Assembly: GCA_013397115.1 (NCBI GenBank)
Contig: VWZW01004142.1
Location: 554,464-618,463, forward strand
Direction of reading: 5' to 3'
Source: Edolisoma coerulescens
Taxonomy: Eukaryota; Chordata; Aves; Passeriformes; Campephagidae
Length of the DNA stretch: 64,000 nt
A program made the translations under genes and the position numbers. Every line of letters begins with the position of its first letter. The stretch's first letter is position 1. The notes beneath the pieces are model-generated. The model did not search any database, was not told where the DNA came from, and was given only the letters and a program-made list of their open reading frames with translations. Positions 48,501-60,555 of this stretch are shown here, piece after piece.

Positions 48501-51500
48501 CACATCTGATTTAGTTACATCCTCAGTAAAATATTCTGCAAGAAACTTCTTCAAAAATGAAAAAAATAATCTTATATAAGGCAATGGAGACCCTTGAAAA
48601 CATCAGTTCCAGTGTCCTAGTAAATAAACGATTATTACTGTCTTCAGAGTGTCTTAGTCAGCAGAACTAGGATCTGTATAAGAGTCATATTGGGCACTAT
48701 GGGGATAGGAATTGATTTTTAAAATACAGCTGTCAAACTTGCTAAGGAGCAGGACAGAAATACACAGAAGGGTAAGGAGAAAAGAAGCAGCTGAACAAAG
48801 AGTTCAGATTTGTCATATTTATAATTGTCTAAATTGTATCACTTCAAGACAAGAAAATAGGACCAGCAGAAATCCAGAGCTGTCTATTTTAGTTAAATTC
48901 AGCCACAATCTGCATTTTGTGGCAGCAAGAGAAGGGCTCTCCCAGTATCAGAGCAGGAAGGCAAGGCTGTACTTGCATGTTCTTTGATTGTGAGAGGCAA
49001 CAACACATTAATCATCATCTGATTAATCATCATCTAATTGCTTATGGATGCGTATGGATTTGTTTCCAAATTGCACTTCTAGAAACTCTGTTCCTGGAGC
49101 TACATTAAGAGTTATGAGTAATAGTTTACAAAAGGGAACTAAAGATAGAAACCCAGCAAAGCAGAGAACTGAGGGGAGATTTGCTAAATGCAGCTTTGGC
49201 TCACAAAGTGGGGTGGATGCTGCTCTTAAATGCTGCTTTCTGCCAAAAGGTAATGAGAATAAAAGTGAAATTAAAAGGTGTGTCTGCCACAAAAATACTT
49301 GCACATCCGGCTCCCTTGCTATGTGAGTGCACCAAACTAATCCTGACTAAATGCACTGTACGGGGACAGCGAGGTGGGCAATACAACACTCCCCTGCCAC
49401 AAACCCAACAGCCCACAGGTGGCACAGGGCAAGGCTCAGCTCCTCCTGTTGCCCTCAGCAAAACTGCCTTGCCAGAAGGCCATTATATCCACAATGTATT
49501 TTCTTTTCTTTCCTTAGTAAGAATATTGCCAGCAGGAAGTACGTACTGCGTTCCTCAAAAACTAAACTCCTACCAATTTCAGTGTGACCTGCAACCATTT
49601 CAGAGGGATTATATCAAAGATTAACCTGTCTAAAATATGAATATAAAATACAATTCAAGAGAATTGAATGTTGCCTGAATAGAAGCACATAAAATAGCCC
49701 TGCTCAGAGCTTCACAGCCAGAAGAGGATGAGACAATGAATTTCCTGCTGTCACTGGCATTAAAGCAGTAGGTCTTGTTATGTTTTCCAGACAAATTGAT
49801 TTGTTTTTATGCATTATCACACTGCGCATGATGTGCACTGCCAGAAAGAGATTACTTCTTTCTGAACACAGATTCCTATCTAGTAAGAGCTGATCTAAGT
49901 TCAGTGAAATAAGTGGGACTACACTTGGTAGCTAACTGTGATGCTGTCAGACAGAAAATGAACAGAGCACTGAGTATGTTCTCTTTCACTTTGTTTCTGT
50001 GTTCTTTTCTTCAGAATAAGATTTCACCTTGTTTACTTTCTAACATATTCTCTCAATTTCTTCTTGGTACCAATGCTGAATGTTGCTGGGGATCAGATAG
50101 AGAGCTGGTATTTGGCACCCACAGATACAGATGGGAAGAGGATTTGATACTATGCTGACAATAATATTTCACTTTTCCAATTATGAAGGATTTTAGGTAT
50201 TAAAGAACAAAAATATAGAGGAAAGACATCATTTTATTACAGGTCTCAAAGCTGTACATGGTCTCCTAATGAAGTGACACAGCCATCAATTAGCTGATAC
50301 ACAGCAGTTCTGCAGATCTTGGTGCAGCCCAAAGAAAAGCAGCATGAAATACTTGTTTCAGAATCCATGGGGTTACTTGCATGCCTAAAATACCTGCTGA
50401 GGAGCTTGGATATCAGAGACTCAATGGGGAGGAAATCTGATAGTCACTACAGTTTTCATCATGGGAAATTGCTATTCTTTAGGATGAATTTTCTGTTTCT
50501 CAGCAGAAAATCCATCTGTATTTTGTTTAACATGAATAAGGTATCAAAGGAAAAAATGGCTTGTGACACAAAACCTGACAGACTTCTTCAGTCTGTGCTT
50601 TTGGCCACCTGTAAGTGGCAGCCACTTTCATTAGCAGTTGACAGACTTGTAGACACCCCCTCATTTCTTGTCTCCCTCCTACTTTATTAAGTCTCCGTGT
50701 GACAACCGGCCACCTGTAAAGCAAAGGCTGACAACCTACTGGTTTGATGCCACATCTGTAACACCTGCTGGGTTACTCAACAGCTATTCTGGGAAAGCAG
50801 CTCTGGCTCAACCAGGAGATGCTGAGGTGCTGCCAAAACTGGGAAACAGGGTTGACTGACCATGATGCAGGCAAAGAGGCTGATAGAGGTGCTGACAAGG
50901 AGAAGAGAAATGTGCCAGAGGAAAATATTGGGTCCAGAAGACCGCAGGTATGGTTCTTAAAGAGGACAGTGGAGAGAACAGTAGGAAATTAATTACTGGA
51001 GGAGGTTTTTCTTCCTACGGCCGTGTACAGAGAACAGGAATACTAAAAAATTCCCAAACTTCAACTTTTAAATCTTGCCAGAAAGAGTAACTGCAGTATG
51101 CACACACTGTGGGCCAGACTCTGTGACAAGCATTTGTACATTAAGGAGCGATTTGTAATCACAGGCCTTGGCATTAATAAGCATTAGTAAGTGGAGTGAG
51201 ATGCTTGTCCATGGATGGCTTCAAGTGTTGCTTTGAAGAGTGCTGTTGTAGCAGAGCAATCAGTTCAGAACAAGTCACTGGAGACGAACAGACAAGTGGA
51301 AAAGCTGAGAATAGGTGGCTTGAGAGTGAGCAGGAGAGTGGCTTTGAAATCACCCTCATCCATGAAGGATGAGGACCTTTAGTCATGGGGAAACTTCCAT
51401 GACCACAAGGCTGCCCAACACCCACCTCTGCAGGTACAAGCTGAGCATTGCACGGAGTATACACAAACTAAGACTGTTAGTGCCACATTTTTCTTTTCTT

Positions 51501-53296
51501 CTATGAAAACCATGGAAGCAGGGAAAGCAGAAAACTTGTAGTAAACCTTCCTATTCATAAAGAGGGCTCTTGCTGTATGGGAAGGATATCATGAATAAAA
51601 TGGGGTCTGAAGCAGAAGGTACAGACCCCATCCTAGAAGCACTTCTAACATGCATGCAGGAAAAGATTTGTGTAACCTCAGGATCCAGAGCCTCAAGCTC
51701 TTTCCTGAAGGTGGGCACTTCTGTCTGGGAACCGAACCAAGTTTGGCCAATTCTTCTAAAATGTTCTTTTGGAATCTTTTGTGCAAATAGTCTGATGGTT
51801 GAAGCATTTGTCCACAGAGAGGGAGATCTGAGTGAAAGGCAGTCCTGCAGTTGAGGGTCTCAGCTTCTCAGTCTGCTGTCCCCAGGTGAGTCAGTGATGA
51901 GCCATGAGCATGATGCTGCTGCAAGGCTCCTCCTTGAAAACTACGGCACTGTACAGAGAAGGGGTCAAGCCTTGTGTGTCAGAAAGCCTTATTTGTAAAG
52001 GGCACAAAAGACAAGGTCTGGTGATTTGGTGCCCATTGTCTGTCTCAGGGATGTAAACTGCTGTGAAGATTTGTGGGGTTGGTCTCAGGGTGTTTCCACA
52101 GGAAGTGGATAGTGACCTTGCCACATGAGTTCACTTTCCAAGCACAGAATTCCTGAGCAAACAGATTTCCTTCAATCCATCCTGCCCAATGCCTTCTTCC
52201 ACTAGAAAGAGGGATGTTTCTTCACCAAAGATTGAACGGAGGTTTGAATCCCCTCAGAGTCTGACATCGGAAATTTCCCACTTGCTGTGTGAATTCTGTA
52301 ATTATGGACAGCTTGATTTATGAAGAACAGAAACAACAATCAATCTGGCTGCTACTGTAAATGGGATTCAGCAAAATGCACACTGGGTTTGATCCAACCT
52401 GGAAACTCCTCAGTTTCTAAATAAGCAAAAAGCTCAAGAAAATCAATAGTTTTAGCTAATGGTGCTGGCTAATTAACTCACAGCTATGCAATAGCCTGTT
52501 TCCTTAATTTCCAGTTTGGCACATACAGCTTGGTTTAAGCTTGTTGAAAATTTTTAGATTTATGTATCCTCCCTCCCAAATGTTTAATTTCATTGATTTT
52601 AACTGCAACTGGTGCACTGTGACTATGTGGAATTTAGCACACTGTGGCATCAAGCACTGCCTATAAGCAAGATGTCCTAGCATGGAACACACAACTATGT
52701 CTCTCTTCAAACTGTACTCTCTGCAGAGTTAAACATGTGTCTAATATTTCCTCATATCTATTTAGAAATACTTCCACTGTTTTTTTATTTTTCCTTTTAA
52801 ATGTTCTTCAATTACTTCTCTCAGTCTGATTCTAGTATTCGTATGAAGAATTCAGCTAACAATTGAAACTCAGAGACTGAAAGAATATTATTTCTGGTCA
52901 TCTTCTTCCATAAAATGATATTTTCCAATAAAAACTGAATAAAGAACATACTGATACATATTTCAAGCACATAAGCATTTTCTCTTCACTATAAAAAATT
53001 AAAATGAGGTGTTAAGAATATTTTGATGTTATAATTCAGAAGCTGACATTTTCATAAACTAGGTTCCATAAATCCATGAGTAATATTTACATAAATATAA
53101 ATACATATAAAATATTTTTTAAATGAAAATATGTAAATTAGGGAACCCAAAAGCTTGATGTGCTTTAATTTCAACCAAACTGTCTGAGGTTTCACAGTGC
53201 TGCAAAAATGCCACTGGATTGAGTGCATCCGCTCAATGGCACACTTGTCCTGAAGACATCCTTTGAAAGATGAAATGGTAAAAAGAAACACTGTAC
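45558..53296 (-). other. CALCR: CALCR intron (ectodomain core to last ectodomain exon), 7739 bp
   Basis: Starts gtacag and ends atcatcag, both weak sites. It includes a GC-richer island at about 45955-46560 with several CpGs. No gene or named repeat recognised. Confidence 0.88.
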
Positions 53297-53407
53297 CAGT
53301 TGGATCGAAGTCTGGAAAATAATCTGGACAGTTCTGAGCAGTAAGCCTTCCAGCAGGTGTGTCATCCCAGCACAACCAGCCATCCCATGTTCGGTTGCAG
53401 AACAGAC
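53297..53407 (-). CDS. CALCR: CALCR exon: hormone-receptor domain core
   Basis: This 111-nt exon has acceptor ttgtccag and donor gtacag, and enters and leaves with one split base. It encodes the core of the hormone-binding ectodomain: CNRTWDGWLCWDDTPAG, then CPDYFPDFDPT. Three of the six conserved cysteines are here, as are the class B Trp/Asp core (WDGWLCWDD) and an N-glycosylation site (NRT). DDTPAG and PDYFPDFDP separate it from CALCRL, which has a different loop at that point. Translation runs past the exon in frame for a short distance, but the GT donor and the perfect continuation into the next exon fix the 3' end. The donor GTACAG is a weaker match to consensus than its neighbours. Confidence 0.95.
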
Positions 53408-56400
53408 CTGGACAATTAAGAGGATTGCAGGAATTAATTCAACAAAGTCCCTCCTGAACCACTCTGTTCTAGCCTCTTGAGGAATATTGCTGCCTGCAGA
53501 CAAGTTTTCTTTTTGTAATATACGCCATTGTTATTGCTACAAGGTCCTTGTTTTTGCTGACCTGATGTTAGTGGTATTCATTTTACTGGAAAGTTATGTT
53601 TTAAAGCCTGTTGAACTGAACTTTGAATATAGGGTCCAATCCTACAAATTTCTCTCCTTGATCCTCTTTCTGTCCTAAGCTCTAAGCATATACACTAGTG
53701 GTACCCATAGACTTAGGAGACACCCACTTTTCGTTTCACCTTTTGCTGCTCAGTAGGTCTGAAAATCGAGTGTTTGAAATGTAAAGATAGGGAGCATTTG
53801 TGGAGACATCTCAGCTAAAAGCAACATTTGCAGGGACAGGTCCCCGTAAGGCTGTTGCCTTGTTCAACACCAGAGATCAGTGATGTAACTACAAATCCAG
53901 TGAAGCAGGTGCAAGACTGACCTGTAACAGGCAGATTCTGCCTGCTGAGGTTGTCTAGGCAGGCATGCTGTGATCCCCTGCTCATCATGCCCCTCCTGGG
54001 AAGGTGGTGCTGTTCAGCCTGTGGGATGTTCCCAGCCCCCAAACAGCAGCAATGATGGGAGGCAGAATAGAGGTCATTGCCGATCGCCGTTATGGGGATT
54101 GTACATGCTATGGTCCTCAAAAATTGTGCTGCAAGTCTGCTTGCTGTAACAGGACTCATTGTGGATTTATACAAGAAACACATTAAAACCCCCCTGCACT
54201 TCCTAGTTATTTTCCATTCAAAAACAGTTTGTGTTGGGGAAAAAGTATTTATCATCAAGACCATCAGGTTAAAGCAAAATAGAATGAAAAGATATATCTT
54301 AGCTTTTTTTTTTTTTGCTCTGCATCTGAGGAAGTGTCAAAATGGAGGTTGTTTTTGAAAGAATCATATAGAAGGCACCTAATAACCACTGAAAGTTATT
54401 AACATATGGGTAGCTAATTGCTTCTAGAGCTTTTGAAACTATCCACAGATAAACTTTCTTACCGAAGCAAGAAAGCTGTAAAAAGTCATCTGAATTGTTC
54501 CAATTTGCACCAATAACTGTTTGTAAGTCAAGCAGTTGTTGATTAAAAATGGAAAGCACAAAAATTTCAAAATTAATTTTTTTACAGATTAGATGTTGTT
54601 CAGAAAGGAATTTTTTATGTACACTTTTTCTTCATTAGCTAAGATTTTATGCACATATATTTTTCAGTTATCAAGTTAAATGTGCTAATGTTACTTGTTT
54701 ACTTTATTAACCAATCATCCTATCAGCAGTTTGTTATCTTTCCTTCAGGCACTGTCATGTTCTTCTATATCTTTGAAATGTATCTGAAAGACTTTTAGGA
54801 ATATTTTTATAATGTCAAAGAAAAAGAAGAATAGAAAATGATTGCAACTTGAGCTTTTATTTGAAAGGTGGTGCCAAATGGAGTTGGAGAGGATTTCTAG
54901 TTTTAAAACTTTAAATCCTTTGCCTGGCCCAATAAAGAAAAATAATCACATAGGTCAATCTATACATCGTGGGCTTGTCTTTCAAGGTAACTATCAGGAT
55001 ATGTATATGCACACATTGATCTATAGCTGTCTATCTATGTATACATATACACACACATATATATACACACACACACTGTGCTGTTCTGGAGGGGTGGTCA
55101 TGTGTTTCCATGTGCCTGAGCTCCTCATCTCCTCATGTCTCTCCTTATGTCTTCAGTTCAGAACACAACTTCAGTGGTGCTGGCATCATGCCTTAGTCAC
55201 CCATTATCTTCATGCTGAGCTATAAATGAATTAAGTGCAGGTTGCTATGAAAACAACAGCCCCCAATGGCATCACTTATATCTGGCTGCCAGCTGAAGGA
55301 ATGCAGGGACTGTCCTGCTGTCCTCCTGTGACAGCGCTGCCCTTGAGAGCACGACTAGGAATTCATGTCTTGATACATACGAATTCCCCACTTATGCTGG
55401 AAAACCCACCCTTTGCAACTTATTACAAAAGCAAAGTGCAAAAGAAAGGTTAATCCAGCGGTTACTATCAGTGGATGCAAAAATTAGGTGTTTGTAGCGC
55501 TGGAGACTAAAAGAGTAATCTAACAAGAAACAGTAAATTATTTTCCCCACAAGTCCAGCAACTAAAAGGTTTGTTTATGCCTGAAACATCATTCCTTCTA
55601 TCCCATAACCCCATTTAACTGCTTGTGGGTATTCTCCATTATTGGCCTGAATTAAAACCTATTTTAAGCAGTGGGAATCAATATTCATTCCCAAACATTT
55701 CTGCATCAAGACCTGATTATCTTAACATCTAACTCTTTTTTGAATCTTAAAGAGCCCAGTAAAATTTTTAAGATAAAGTGCTGTAGAAATGTCTTCATTC
55801 TTGTATTACAAAAAATCCCACATTATCTCCAACACCTGTATTAGGTTGGGTGTTTTTCTTAATTTTTTAAAATATATTTCCCCTTTAAACTGTGTCCTCA
55901 GTATCTGTTGTTTACTTGCACAAATCTCACACTACCCGAGACTTTTTTTCTCTTGCTCCTCATATCTTCTTTCATATCTTTCGTGAGAAAAAGTGACCAG
56001 AACACTCAGTTCCAAACAGAAATGCTGCTTTATATTATGCAATAGCAGCACTCCTACTACTTGTCTTCCCTTTTTATTATCTTCATATATGCCTCATATT
56101 GAGTAAAGATGAGTGCTCAGTGTTTTATAAACCTCTTTTTCCTATTGTTGCTGCTGAATATAGAATACATGGAACTTGTGCTGATACAAAGCACAACAGC
56201 CAGCAGTCAATACACAAATGACAAAAAATTGAAACAGTGAATGGAGCAAACAGAACAACACTTATATTTAAGGTTCACAATCAGGTGTGACCTTGCTGAG
56301 AGGTTTAGGAAAATGCTGTTCCCAAAGCAAGAACAAGAGCTATTCAAGCAACAAAGCACTGAGCCAGAAATGTAGGTGACAGAGGAAGGAAGAGCTGTTT

Positions 56401-56597
56401 ATTCCTTGGGCTCCTTCCAGGCTTTTTTCTTTCTTTGCACTTAGGAGGATGCTAAGTAAGTGTGAATTTGATTACTGCTTGTGGAAAGGAAACTGCACCC
56501 TGAGGAATACTATGGGTTAGTATAGAGAAGAAAGTATTTCTTTATAGTTGTATAACCACACATGGCAAAATAAAGATTTTTTAAAAACCCTTTTTAC
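53408..56597 (-). other. CALCR: CALCR intron (stalk exon to ectodomain core exon), 3190 bp
   Basis: Starts gtaaaaag and ends ttgtccag. It contains a CA/TA repeat and a GC-richer block at about 53815-54190 with opposing open frames of no recognised family. Confidence 0.88.
55037..55076 (+). repeat. Imperfect (CA/TA)n dinucleotide repeat
   Basis: Alternating purine-pyrimidine stretch of ca and ta steps inside the intron between the first two exons seen. Confidence 0.9.
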
Positions 56598-56751
56598 CTT
56601 TTTTCTTGTATGGAGGAGCTCTGTTCATCCTCTCGTAACATTTGAACTGCGAATCTATTATCTTCTGTCGTATGACTGAATTTTCAGTTACTACAGGCTC
56701 TAATGTAGGATCAGTATAATTTACAGTAGAAGAAAGACTTGGAACAATTCT
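56598..56751 (-). CDS. CALCR: CALCR exon: N-terminal stalk and first ectodomain cysteine
   Basis: This 154-nt exon follows acceptor tccatacag and ends at donor gtaaaaag. It starts in phase 0 and leaves one base (G) for the next exon. It encodes 51 residues beginning RIVPSLSSTVNYTDPTLEP and ending with FKCYERMNRAPPYKKK. The cysteine in FKCYERM aligns with KCYDRM of human CALCR, the first of the six class B ectodomain cysteines. NYT is a potential N-glycosylation site. The roughly 30 residues before the cysteine show little resemblance to the mammalian stalk, which is normal for this fast-evolving segment. The preceding exon must encode the start codon and signal peptide and must end in phase 0; it was not identified. 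Confidence 0.93.
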
Positions 56752-57411
56752 CTGTATGGAAAGGAAAAGCTGTTAGTACAACTGAATAAACAAAGAGGAT
56801 TAAATTAAAAAAAAAACCTGAGGACCAGGAATTTCTATTATTCATTCTTCAAAGAATGAATTCATCAAACTTGTACTACTTACAAAGTAAATGCTGAATT
56901 TTATTAGTTTACCTCATTAAAATATAAGATTTTAACCAAGCAATTTTTCTTGGCAAGGAGAGGATTATTAAATACTTGGGGAAGTCTTCAAAATCTTTTC
57001 ATTTAATTTAGTGTCTGCAAGACAAATTTTTAACTTCCCAAAGTTAACCCCATGTATTTCTGCTTGTTTGTGCTGATTTCTCTCTAGACTGTGCAGACAA
57101 AATATCTCAGCACCACAGCCTTTTCTTTGAACTGATTTTTTCTTGTTTTATGTCACATGTCTTGAGCTTCTGTGACTGTTAAGGTCATAGAAACACAGGG
57201 TAGAGTTAAAACTTCGACACCTGCCCATAGCTCCTAATTAAGTACCTAAGCAGACTCCCTAGATTTGATAGTCTAAATAGCAAGGTCCTCTTTGATCTAG
57301 TGGCATCTTCTGAATTATCCAATTCTGAGCTGTCTGCAGGTTAAAGGAAAGGATCATTGCCTCTGGAAGGTGAAGATCTCAGCTAGAGAGGTCAGTTCTG
57401 TTCTTTTGCCT

Positions 57412-57510
57412 GCCATCCATCCATCCATCCATCCATCCATCCATCCATCCATCCATCCATCCATCCATCCACCCATCCATCCACCCGTCCACCCATCCAT
57501 CCATCCCTCC
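57412..57510 (+). repeat. (CCAT)n tetranucleotide microsatellite
   Basis: About 24 CCAT units, perfect in the first two thirds and interrupted by CACC/CCGT/CCCT variants towards the 3' end. Spurious open frames on both strands (IHPSIHPS, MDGWMDGW) come from it. It lies 660 bp upstream of the first CALCR exon seen. Confidence 0.96.
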
Positions 57511-59286
57511 CTTGTACAGCTGAGGTCTGTGAGCAGAAATGAAAGCGTGGAGCTTTCGTTTGTTCTGTTCTGCCTCAATCGTTTATCAGGACCCTTCTCT
57601 GCTTGAAGGTGATAGTAAATGATTAGTTCTTCTGCTTCCCCACACAAAAGCAACATTGCTGTAGCACTTTCCTGGCATAACCCTCTGTTTTCCTCTATAC
57701 TAAATGGTACCAAAGCCATCACAAGCGCATTCAGACTCATTTGCAGGCTGCTTCAAAATCTAGGACTCTCATGAACACACAAACTTGACCTTTTTAACAG
57801 CAAATGCTAATACAGAGATCTTTAAGCATGCATTTGTAGTTGTTTGAACTGAAAACATGACAGGTTTGAAAGTTCAAATATTGGCTGACTTCTTACATTT
57901 TGCTCCCCCTTTTTTATTGCACATCACAGGCAATTGTGTTGCATCAACACATTACTTTTTTTCCCCATTTGCATACCAAAACACCTTGGTAAAATACATG
58001 GTAAAACCACAGTATGTTTGACTTCATTGAAAAAAAAAGCCATTACTTTTATCCTGATACTTCTGTGCCAAACCATATCAGTTTAATCTTTTCATACTCT
58101 TACATCTAATCAAATATGTTTTTCTAATTTAATCGAATCTAATCTAATCTCTTTTGACACAGACATTTTCAACTGCATATACCTGCTAGCTGGAGGACAT
58201 GCAGGCAGTCAATTTTGTTGCACTTCAGTAGGTGCTTGAAATAAAACAGGAGGAATAAGAAGGAAAATATTTTCTGGCAGAGATGATTTTATATAAATTT
58301 TAGGTGTACATATATTCCAGCATCGCCCCCCCTAAAGATATATTTGGACAATGAAGCCGTTTGGAGCATTTCATCTGGCCATCCAAATGAAAAATTAAGT
58401 ATCGAGAAAGGTAGAATAGGAAATACACAGGCAAAGCCAAACATCACAGACCCCTAACTTTTAAAAAGACTAAGAGGAGCAGATGGAGTCCCTAAGAATC
58501 ATTTAAAAACCAGCCAAGCAAAATTCTAAATCCAGCACAGGAAAGTGGAGATGGGGTTTTTCAGACACCCTCAGCTTAGCCTTAGCCCTTCATGTCCGTA
58601 TCCATGCCACAGGCTCTGGAGCTTCTCTGAAGTGATTAATAGATACTCCATGCTAATTTTTCTCATTCTTATTCTGAATAATACCTCAGTTCCAAGCTGT
58701 TTGTATTCAAGAGAGAAATAACAGTTTCATCACAGGAAGCTAGAAGGACTTCTGTGGCAATGCCTTTCTTCTTGACAACTTCTCTGCGATTCTGGGCCAG
58801 TTTGGGAACACATCCATGTGTGGGATGAGGGTTTTGAGGTGTGAAATACAGTTCAGACACTAAAGTCATCTGACTCGTATAGACAGTTTCATTACTGGTA
58901 GTGTGTCATTCCGAAAGAAGTCAGCTTTTATTGGGTACAGGTTAATGAGGATATTTTGGTACTTGCAGGTAGAGAGTTCCTGTGGTGGTGGATAGACTAA
59001 ATGTCTTGGATTGTGTACAAAATTATGTAAGAGTGCTCAACCATGTAACCAGGGGGCCCATTCTTCTGCCCCTGTGGAAGGCAATCATAGCACAGCTGAA
59101 ATTGCCAGCAAAATTTCTACTGCCCACATTTAGGCCAAGAATTCACTCAGACAGATTAAAAATATGGCTGAGTTGTGTCACTAAAGCTCATCAGTGGAAA
59201 TCACTTAATGGCATTTCCAGTAAAACGAAAGCAAGTTTGGATAAAAATTGGAGTAATAGTATTAGATTTACAGTTGTCTTTTAAAT

Positions 59287-59373
59287 GTTTTTTTTTTCTT
59301 TTTTTCTTTCCTTTTTTTTTTCCTTTTTTCTTTTTTGGTAATTTTTTTCCTTTTTTTCCTTTTTTTTTCTTTC
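59287..59373 (+). repeat. T-rich low-complexity tract
   Basis: T runs broken by single C or CC, about 87 bp. On the CALCR sense strand it is A-rich with G interruptions, giving a spurious Lys-rich open frame (KKKGKKKGKK). Confidence 0.93.
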
Positions 59374-60471
59374 TACTAAACACAATGACTCAGATTTTCA
59401 AAGTTAATTGCCCAAAACCCTTTCCAGGCACCTTTAATGTAATTGAATAGCTTGTGTGTGAAATCAAAGTAAGGGGTTATATATAGGTATGTCACTGGTA
59501 TTGTTCATCTGTGATATGCCCTTTAAAAATACTCTTTCCTTTGATTACTGTTCCTCATTTCTGTTTGCCTAGATTTAAAAAGCTGGCCCTGGAAGCTTGA
59601 ACACAATTTTCTTCTGCCTTAAAATCAAATTACCACTTCAGCAGATTAATGAAATATTAATTTTGTGGCTTGCTGGAGGATGAGAAGTCATATCCCTGTT
59701 TCAAATATTGGGTTTTTTACCATGTGTAAGAGAATCCCATGTCCACCACCCAGAATTTAAAGCCTGACCTCCCAAAGTCAGTCCAGTGGGCTGTTGATCC
59801 AGCCTTATTATACCTGCAGTTCAGTCAGACAAGAATCTTGACGCAGTTTATGATGTCAGAGTAATAATTTGTTTTAGTCTTCCTCACTCCTTACTGCAGG
59901 GGTCAGATAAAGGCAAATGGGGGAGGAAGACATCTCTGGGTCATTATTCTCTTATCAGAAATAGCAGGAGCTTGGGTATGGCTACATGGGAGGGAAAGCT
60001 TAGTGTGTATCATGTTAATGGGAGAGGCTGTGAATGTTCCATGAATCTCTGTGTATCAGTGTTTGTATATGCTCTCATGGAATTAATGATTAGGACTCAT
60101 CTCTGCTGCTGTGTTTTAATTGTTGTATCAATGTACTTTAGGAATTAAGACTTAAAACACTCACTTGTACCACAAAAAAGCCAAGGTCAATTAATCTTCA
60201 CCTGGTGACTACCTACAAATATTGAACCTACAAAATATGGAACAAATTTTAAATGTTCAGAGTCCATTACTGCACATTAAAAAGCCTTCCCATCCATTCA
60301 TCAGGTACTTAAGATGGAAATATAAATGATGTTTATACAATAACGGAATGCCTCATTCATTTATAAACATTCTTTATTAAGGAGAAATTAATAATTCACA
60401 ATAATCGATGTGATCATTGCCTGAAAATGCACTGAATTCTTCAGAAGAAAACAGTTTAAGTGATGTCCCAT

Positions 60472-60555
60472 GCAGCAGTTTAGCAGCCGTACATATGATG
60501 TCACTCCTAAAAGTCCAAGTAAATGACGTCATACATACGACCACCAAGCCACCAC
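60472..60555 (-). ncRNA. MIR489: mir-489 precursor hairpin (intronic microRNA)
   Basis: On the minus strand these 84 bases align along their whole length with the vertebrate mir-489 precursor. The 3' arm (60483-60504) reads GTGACATCATATGTACGGCT plus GC, differing from human miR-489-3p at three positions outside the seed. The 5' arm (60521-60542) begins GGTCGTATGTATGACGTCAT. The arms pair around a loop containing ACTTGGACTTTTAGGA, and changes in one arm tend to be matched in the other. It lies in the intron upstream of the first CALCR exon seen here, on the same strand, as in mammals where miR-489 is hosted by CALCR. It is likely co-transcribed with CALCR. Known biology: miR-489 helps keep muscle satellite cells quiescent in mouse; its role in this species is not shown here. 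Confidence 0.96.

Larger units (their letters stand above)
242..56751 (-). other. CALCR: CALCR gene, calcitonin receptor (exons after the signal-peptide exon to stop)
   Basis: Eleven minus-strand exons join in one frame. In transcript order they are 56751-56598, 53407-53297, 45557-45445, 41299-41208, 36253-36127, 23067-22914, 17886-17826, 17723-17657, 14902-14684, 6219-6178 and 463-242. The product is a class B1 GPCR of 453 residues plus an unseen signal peptide, close to the 474-residue human CALCR. CALCR rather than the paralogue CALCRL is indicated by CWDDTPAG in the ectodomain, WYYLLGWGFPLVP, SVETHLLYI, VNFFFLLNIVRVLVTK, LLGIQFV and KRQWAQYK. Several positions (SLSCQRITLHKN, GLLVATIFCFFNGE) resemble CALCRL, as expected for a close paralogue pair. 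The intronic miR-489 independently supports CALCR orthology, because mammalian CALCR hosts the same microRNA. Known role: plasma-membrane receptor for calcitonin, and for amylin when paired with RAMPs, coupling to Gs. Confidence 0.96.

Noticed and set aside
49181..49624. 147-codon plus-strand open frame.
   Set aside because: No recognisable family, lies inside a CALCR intron, and overlapping frames on both strands look equally plausible.
57700..57740. Minus-strand ATG frame reading MSLNALVMAL next to GTACCA as a possible CALCR signal-peptide exon.
   Set aside because: The hydrophobic stretch is very short, the donor is weak and the phase match could be chance. No family similarity.
57354..57740. 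128-codon minus-strand frame with MDGWMDGW repeats.
   Set aside because: Low-complexity translation of the CCAT array, in intron.
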